NCBI GenBank assembly: GCA_020853155.1
Contig: JADYZL010000389.1
Location: 1-8,841, forward strand
From: Bryobacterales bacterium
Lineage (GTDB): Bacteria; Acidobacteriota; Terriglobia; Bryobacterales; Bryobacteraceae
DNA length: 8,841 nucleotides
Direction of reading: 5' to 3'
A program made the position numbers and the translations under genes. Every line of letters starts with the position of its first letter. The first letter of the stretch is position 1. Below the pieces are notes generated by a model, which was not told the origin of the DNA, did not search any database, and saw nothing but the letters and a program-made list of their open reading frames with translations. Of this stretch, positions 4,496 through 8,841 are shown one piece after another.

Positions 4496-6709
4496 ATGAG
4501 ACTACGACCCGGAAATCCCTATCCCCTCGGCGCCACATGGGACGGAAGTGGCGTGAATTTTGCCATCTTTTCCGAACATGCAACCCGCGTGGAACTCTGC
4601 CTCTTTGATTCCGTCCACGCGGAGCGCGAATCCGCAAGGATCGATCTGCCGGAGCAGACCGATCTCGTTTGGCATGGGCGGCTGAGCAGCGTGCTTCCAG
4701 GCCAAGTCTACGGCTACCGAGTGCATGGCCCCCAGGCCCCAACCGAGGGCCATCGTTTCAATCCGAACAAGATTGTATTCGACCCCTATGCGAAGGCAAT
4801 CGCACGCACGACCATCTGGGCGCCGGAGATGTACGGCTACACCGTGGGCGATCCGCTGGGCGATCTTTCCATCGATCCGCGGGATAATGCGGGTTTCGCA
4901 CCGCTCGCGGCGGTGGCCGATACCGCATTCACCTGGGGCGATGATCGTGCGCCGGGGACGCCGTGGCACAAGACGGTCATTTACGAAGTGCATGTGAAGG
5001 GCGCTACCCGCCTTCGGCCGGATGTTCCGGAGCGTTGGCGTGGTACGTATGCGGGCCTGGGCTCCGAGGAGATGCTCCGGTATTTTCAGGATCTGGGTGT
5101 GACGGCACTCGAACTGATGCCCGTCCAGCACCATGCTTACGACCATTACCTGGTTGACCGGAACCTCACGAATTACTGGGGTTACAACACCCTCGGGTTC
5201 TTTACGCCGGACCTGCGCTATTCCTCCACTCCCTCGCCGACCGGATGCTTGCGCGAGTTCAAGACCATGGTGCGCAGCCTCCATTCGGCCGGGATCGAAG
5301 TGATTCTGGACGTGGTTTACAACCACACGGCAGAGGGAAACCATCTGGGGCCCACGCTCTCGCTGCGGGGCATCGACAACAAATCCTACTACCGGCTGGT
5401 GAACGGGAACGAGCGGTATTACATGGATTACACGGGGTGCGGAAACACGCTCAACATGGTGCATCCGCGCGTGCTGCAACTCATCATGGATAGCCTGCGC
5501 TACTGGGTCACCGAAATGCACGTGGACGGCTTCCGCTTCGATCTCGCAAGCACTCTGGCGCGCGAACTTCACGAGGTGGATAAGCTCGGCGCGTTCTTTG
5601 ACATCATTCACCAGGACCCGATTCTAAGCCAGGTCAAGCTGATTGCTGAACCCTGGGATCTCGGCGAGGGCGGCTATCAGGTGGGGAACTTTCCCGTGGG
5701 ATGGACCGAGTGGAACGGAAAGTATCGCGATTGTCTGCGGAAGTTCTGGAAAGGCGACGGCGGCACGACCACGGAGTTCGCCACCAGGCTCGCGGGGAGC
5801 AGCGATCTCTACGAACGAAGCGGGCGGCGGCCCTACGCCAGCATTAATTTCGTGATTTCGCACGATGGCTTCACGCTCCGCGACCTCGTGAGTTACAACG
5901 AGAAGCACAATGAAGCGAATGGCGAAGAAAATAACGACGGCGAATCGAACAACAACAGTTGGAACTGCGGCGTGGAGGGCGAGACGGGCGACCCGGAAAT
6001 CAAGCGATTGCGCCTCCGCCAGCAGCGGAATTTCCTGGCCACGCTGATGCTCTCGCAGGGCGTGCCCATGATTTGCGGTGGCGATGAACTCTCCCGCACG
6101 CAGAAGGGCAACAACAACGCCTATTGCCAGGACAACGAAATTAGTTGGCTCGATTGGCGGATGGACGCGGAGAAAGAAGACCTGCTTGCCTTCACAAAAT
6201 ATGTCATCGCGCTTCGCCAGCGCCAGCCAGTCTTCACACGGCGCAATTTCTTCCAAGGGCGCTCGCTGCGTGGAGAAGGGGTGAAGGACATCATCTGGTG
6301 TAACGCCCAGGGCGAGGAGATGGACGACCGGGCATGGAGCGAGCCCTCGGTGAAATCGCTCGGTGTCCTGCTGAACGGACGGGAGATCCCGGAATTCGAT
6401 GAGGATGGGAATGCTATCACCGGCGATACATTCCTTCTGATCTTCAACGCTCACCACGAAGACGTCGTGTTCACGCTGCCCAAGGCGTGGCCTGAAGTCA
6501 AATGGACGCGCGTGCTCGATAGCGCGGAAGCGGATTGGAGCAAGGCCGTGAGAACCCGCGGCTACCGGCATCGCGCCAAGGGCAGGTCCGTCACGGTCTT
6601 CATGGCGAGCGATACCGCTTCATCGAAACCGCGCGCCAGCCTTTCGGAGCGGAAGATCACGTTTCTGCCGGTGAACGGAGAATCATTGGCCGCGAAAACG
6701 AGCCGTTAG
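4496..6709 (+). CDS. glgX: Glycogen debranching enzyme GlgX (GH13 isoamylase type)
   Basis: The product has 737 residues and hydrolyses alpha-1,6 branch points of glycogen or phosphorylase-trimmed limit dextrin in the cytoplasm. Residues 1-~100 form the CBM48-like N-terminal domain, starting with the typical PGNPYPLGATWDGSGVNFAIF. The GH13 barrel covers ~160-580 and shows all four conserved regions: DVVYNH (272-277), DGFRFD with nucleophile Asp349, IAEPWD with acid/base Glu385, and SHD with stabiliser Asp457. The Asn-rich NNDGESNNNSWNCGVEG segment (479-495) is also characteristic. A C-terminal beta domain follows (~600-705), then a ~30-residue tail. It is longer than the E. coli enzyme (657 residues) but normal for isoamylase/TreX-like relatives. 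Start 4496 has a good ribosome site. No other glycogen gene is nearby, so it seems to be transcribed alone. Its stop overlaps the stop of the convergent gene. Confidence 0.96.
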   Translation: MRLRPGNPYPLGATWDGSGVNFAIFSEHATRVELCLFDSVHAERESARIDLPEQTDLVWHGRLSSVLPGQVYGYRVHGPQAPTEGHRFNPNKIVFDPYAKAIARTTIWAPEMYGYTVGDPLGDLSIDPRDNAGFAPLAAVADTAFTWGDDRAPGTPWHKTVIYEVHVKGATRLRPDVPERWRGTYAGLGSEEMLRYFQDLGVTALELMPVQHHAYDHYLVDRNLTNYWGYNTLGFFTPDLRYSSTPSPTGCLREFKTMVRSLHSAGIEVILDVVYNHTAEGNHLGPTLSLRGIDNKSYYRLVNGNERYYMDYTGCGNTLNMVHPRVLQLIMDSLRYWVTEMHVDGFRFDLASTLARELHEVDKLGAFFDIIHQDPILSQVKLIAEPWDLGEGGYQVGNFPVGWTEWNGKYRDCLRKFWKGDGGTTTEFATRLAGSSDLYERSGRRPYASINFVISHDGFTLRDLVSYNEKHNEANGEENNDGESNNNSWNCGVEGETGDPEIKRLRLRQQRNFLATLMLSQGVPMICGGDELSRTQKGNNNAYCQDNEISWLDWRMDAEKEDLLAFTKYVIALRQRQPVFTRRNFFQGRSLRGEGVKDIIWCNAQGEEMDDRAWSEPSVKSLGVLLNGREIPEFDEDGNAITGDTFLLIFNAHHEDVVFTLPKAWPEVKWTRVLDSAEADWSKAVRTRGYRHRAKGRSVTVFMASDTASSKPRASLSERKITFLPVNGESLAAKTSR

Positions 6710-7365
6710 GGGATTGCGCCAATAGGAATGCGCAGGGTGGTTCCCCACATGTGGCGAGGGGCTTCGCCCACATCGGAGCGGCGCGGTTCCATGAAATAGT
6801 GGGCATCCACCGTGACTCTGGGAGAAATGCGCCAGGCGACGCCACCTTGCCAGCGGGTGCTCCGCCAGCCGTCCCTGTCCCAGAAGAGTTCTACATTCGC
6901 GAACGGCGCCACGCGCGTAGGCGCTTCCCAGCCGCCACGGTGGCGCACCCGGTAGTAGTTGTTGCGGCCCGGTACGTCGTGGTACTCCGCGAGGTGCCGC
7001 GCCTCCCAACTCCCCTTCCATTCGAAGAGCTTGTGTGTAAGGCCCGCGAAATACCGGCTGGACTCTTCCCAATCCGCCATCTCGTTCTCCCGCTCCGCGA
7101 AGTAGTAGCCGGCGATCAGTCCGATGCGCGAACTCACGTCCTGCTCAAGGCTGGCTCCCAGGCGCGTTTGATAGAAGCCCTCACCGCCCGGCTGGGTGCG
7201 CAAGCGCACATGGAACGTCAATTCCGTGCTCTTGCCCGCTTGCCACGGGAAGCTGAAGATGTTCTGCGTCTCCACCTGCGCCGCGCCGGTCTGGGGTAGG
7301 GCAAGAAGGAGCAGGAACAAAGCGGCGGCAGACGCCCAGGTTGCGAAATAGGGTGGCAATTCCAC
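6706..7365 (-). CDS. DUF2490-like predicted outer-membrane beta-barrel protein
   Basis: From GTG 7365 the product has 219 residues. Residues ~10-29 form a signal peptide (hydrophobic core AAALFLLLLALP, cleavage probably after GAA). The mature part alternates polar and hydrophobic residues with many aromatics and Arg, for example ELTFHVRLRTQ (48-58), RIGLIAGYYFAERENE (80-95), HLAEYHD (124-130), NNYYRVRHRGGW (135-146), ANVELFWDRDG (156-166) and RVTVDAHYFMEPR (183-195). This matches small beta-barrel proteins of the DUF2490 type, whose function is unknown. The GTG start is uncertain: no ribosome site is visible and a -10-like TACAAT (7371-7366) abuts it, so initiation may lie a few codons inside. 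The TAA stop (6708-6706) overlaps the glgX TAG. No partner gene is adjacent on this strand. Confidence 0.72.
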   Translation of the reverse strand: MELPPYFATWASAAALFLLLLALPQTGAAQVETQNIFSFPWQAGKSTELTFHVRLRTQPGGEGFYQTRLGASLEQDVSSRIGLIAGYYFAERENEMADWEESSRYFAGLTHKLFEWKGSWEARHLAEYHDVPGRNNYYRVRHRGGWEAPTRVAPFANVELFWDRDGWRSTRWQGGVAWRISPRVTVDAHYFMEPRRSDVGEAPRHMWGTTLRIPIGAIP

Positions 7366-7373
7366 ATTGTAGC
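7366..7373 (-). promoter_or_regulatory. Possible -10 element for the DUF2490-like gene
   Basis: On the minus strand GCTACAAT (7373-7366) holds TACAAT, a close match to TATAAT, directly before the GTG at 7365. A transcript from it would start inside the first codons, so either the real start is slightly downstream, the message is leaderless, or this is chance. No -35 box is evident. Confidence 0.33.
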
Positions 7374-7402
7374 GAAGTTGCGTCTACGCCCCGCCAAGCG
7401 CG

Positions 7403-7411
7403 TGCTACTCT
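7403..7411 (+). promoter_or_regulatory. Possible extended -10 promoter element of purU
   Basis: TGCTACTCT (7403-7411) fits TGN-TANNNT. It predicts a leader of about 24 bases before ATG 7442. There is no -35 box at the usual distance. The same GCTAC core precedes the tRNA and glgX. Confidence 0.35.
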
Positions 7412-7441
7412 TTGCTTTAACTCCGAATTCCTATTTTCCGC

Positions 7442-8299
7442 ATGTCCGATACCGCTACGCTTCTTATCAATTGTCCAGATCGCCGGGGGCTGGTTGCCGC
7501 CGTTTCCGGTTTCCTCTACCGCATCGGTGCGAATATTCTGCACGCGGATCAGCACCAGGACAATGAGCAGGGCCTCTTCTTCATGCGATTGGAATGGTCG
7601 CTCGAAGGGGTGACGGTGGAGGGGCAGGCGTTCCGCGAGGCGTTTGAGCGGGATGTGGCCACGCCGCTCGGCATGCGCTGGCGGTTGGAAGAATCGAAGC
7701 GCATGCCGCGGGTGGCGCTTTTCGTTTCTCATTACGACCACTGCCTGCTCGACCTGCTGCACCGCCAGCGGAGCGGGGAACTCCGCTGTGAGATTCCGCT
7801 GGTGATTTCAAACCACGAAACAGGCCGGGAGATCACGCAGTTCTACGGAGCGGCGTTTGAACTCGTTCCCGTGGAGAAAGACCGGAAAGCGGCAGCGGAA
7901 GCCCGGCACTGGGAGTTGCTGGCGGCGCACGGCATCGACCTTATCGTGCTGGCCCGCTACATGCAGGTGCTCTCCCCGGAATTCGTGCGGCGCTATCCAC
8001 AGCGAATCATCAACGTGCATCACTCGTTCCTGCCCGCGTTCGTGGGAGCCCGGCCCTACCATGCAGCCTACGAGCGGGGCGTGAAGCTCATCGGCGCCAC
8101 CAGCCATTACGTCACCGAGGAGTTGGACGAAGGGCCGATCATCGAGCAGGACGTCGTGCGTGTTTCCCACCGGGACCAGTTAGCGGACCTTATCCAGAAG
8201 GGCCGCGATCTGGAGCGCACCGTGCTGTCGCGCGCCGTCCGCTGGCATCTGCAGCACCGGATCCTGCTCTATGGCAAGAAAACAGTGGTGTTCGATTAA
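7442..8299 (+). CDS. purU: Formyltetrahydrofolate deformylase
   Basis: The product has 285 residues (about 280 in E. coli) and hydrolyses 10-formyltetrahydrofolate to formate and tetrahydrofolate in the cytoplasm, balancing the one-carbon pool and supplying formate to PurT-type purine synthesis. Residues 1-~85 are an ACT domain beginning LINCPDRRGLVAAVSGFLY; in E. coli this region senses glycine and methionine. Residues ~88-285 are the formyltransferase-fold domain, with VALFVS (91-96), ISNHE (122-126), LARYMQVLSP (170-179), INVHHSFLPAF (190-200) and ATSHYVTEELDEGPIIEQ (219-236). The catalytic triad Asn191, His193 and Asp229 is intact. The ACT domain separates it from PurN. No Shine-Dalgarno sequence is seen before ATG 7442. 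It stands alone: its left neighbour diverges and its right neighbour converges. Confidence 0.95.
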   Translation: MSDTATLLINCPDRRGLVAAVSGFLYRIGANILHADQHQDNEQGLFFMRLEWSLEGVTVEGQAFREAFERDVATPLGMRWRLEESKRMPRVALFVSHYDHCLLDLLHRQRSGELRCEIPLVISNHETGREITQFYGAAFELVPVEKDRKAAAEARHWELLAAHGIDLIVLARYMQVLSPEFVRRYPQRIINVHHSFLPAFVGARPYHAAYERGVKLIGATSHYVTEELDEGPIIEQDVVRVSHRDQLADLIQKGRDLERTVLSRAVRWHLQHRILLYGKKTVVFD

Positions 8300-8341
8300 C
8301 CGCGCAGAGTGGGCGAGATTTGCCGCGCGCAGCGCCTCGGT

Positions 8342-8841
8342 CTAGCTCTTCCCGCCCGCATCGCTCTGTGCGATCAATTTTCGGATATCGCCGGGCAGTT
8401 GGGCGTATGTGCCACCTTCTCCCGTCGTATAGAAGGAGCGGATGTTGCCCTGGCGATCGATGAGAGCGAAGCGCGTGGAGTGCTGCAGGCTGCCATCGAC
8501 GTCGAAGAGCTTGAAATCCTGCCGTGCAATCCGGTTGAGTGTTTCTTGCGGCCCCGTGAGAAAGTGCCAGCGCCCGTCGATCGCCCCGTAGCGCTTCCCG
8601 TAAGCCTTCATCGCTTCCGGCGTATCGCGCTCCGGATCGACGGTAATCGAGACGATGCGCAACTCGTCGATATTCGCCGTTTCCCGCTGAATCTCGCTCA
8701 TCAGCGTGCTCATTCGCGGGCAGGGGCCGGGGCAATTGGTGAAGAAGAAATCGGCAATCCAAACGCGGCCCTTCAACTGGCCGCTGCCAAAGGGGTTGCC
8801 ATCCTGATCCGTGAGGGTGAACGGGGCGACCGTGCCCTCAA
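8342..8841 (-). CDS. SCO1/SenC-family copper chaperone (N-terminus outside window)
   Basis: The gene runs leftward from beyond the window edge to a TAG at 8344-8342; 165 residues are visible. The family places copper in the CuA centre of cytochrome c oxidase from the periplasmic face of the membrane and also has thiol-redox activity. The visible fold is thioredoxin-like: FTLTDQDGNPF, then LKGRVWIADFFFTNCPGPCP, where the two Cys (codons 8734-8732 and 8722-8720) form the CxxxC copper site, then SITVDPERDTPE, and a conserved copper-ligand His in SLQHSTRF (codon 8482-8480). All three metal ligands are present. The membrane anchor or signal peptide must lie beyond 8841. The TTG at 8776 is internal, since family sequence continues upstream of it. 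Cytochrome oxidase genes are expected on the right but cannot be seen. Confidence 0.92.
   Translation of the reverse strand, partial: EGTVAPFTLTDQDGNPFGSGQLKGRVWIADFFFTNCPGPCPRMSTLMSEIQRETANIDELRIVSITVDPERDTPEAMKAYGKRYGAIDGRWHFLTGPQETLNRIARQDFKLFDVDGSLQHSTRFALIDRQGNIRSFYTTGEGGTYAQLPGDIRKLIAQSDAGGKS

Noticed and set aside
4502..6571. Two long open frames on the minus strand opposite glgX
   Set aside because: They lie entirely antisense to a gene with all catalytic motifs and have no recognisable domains; typical antisense shadows in GC-rich DNA.
6745..6754. Perfect palindrome CCACATGTGG
   Set aside because: It lies inside the DUF2490-like coding sequence and is explained by ordinary codons; no other copies support a regulatory role.
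8300..8341. GC-rich gap between purU and the SCO gene, examined for a bidirectional terminator
   Set aside because: Only a 4-bp GCGC palindrome is present, with no stem plus T-run on either strand.

Overview
The window looks like chromosomal DNA from a GC-rich, Gram-negative-type bacterium. The evidence is high third-position GC, secretory and outer-membrane-like proteins, a SCO copper chaperone and GlgX. An Acidobacteriota-like host is my guess from the overall style and is not proven. No rRNA, insertion sequence or CRISPR array is visible.

Layout, left to right. (1) The 3' end of a polysaccharide-type ABC exporter permease ends at 323 in a small hairpin. (2) A complete tRNA-Leu(CAA) lies at 390-478. 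Its 3' part, starting exactly at the first base of the anticodon loop, is repeated without mismatch (58 bp) 365 bp downstream at 787-844. The AT-richer spacer between the copies has no convincing gene but carries a 33-bp imperfect direct repeat. This is the footprint of a tRNA-targeted integrative element, either reduced to a remnant or very small and non-autonomous. (3) Positions 845-1236 hold no confident gene. The minus strand shows a short stretch resembling the C-terminus of a zinc-type alcohol dehydrogenase/quinone reductase. (4) Two adjacent plus-strand genes (1237-2955 and 2960-4306, 4 bp apart) encode CPA-type cation/proton antiporter-like membrane proteins. The first has a long Pro/Ala-rich N-terminal segment and seems to carry two compensating single-base frame shifts. 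(5) glgX (4496-6709), a glycogen debranching enzyme, converges on a minus-strand DUF2490-like outer-membrane protein gene (6706-7365), and their stop codons overlap. (6) purU (7442-8299), formyltetrahydrofolate deformylase, converges on a SCO1/SenC copper chaperone gene (minus, 8342 to the window edge).

Functionally this is a mixed chromosomal stretch, not one pathway. Only the two antiporter-like genes form an obvious operon. The ABC permease and SCO genes belong to clusters that continue outside the window. The most unusual region is 390-1140, where the tRNA duplication, the repeats and the gene remnant lie close together.
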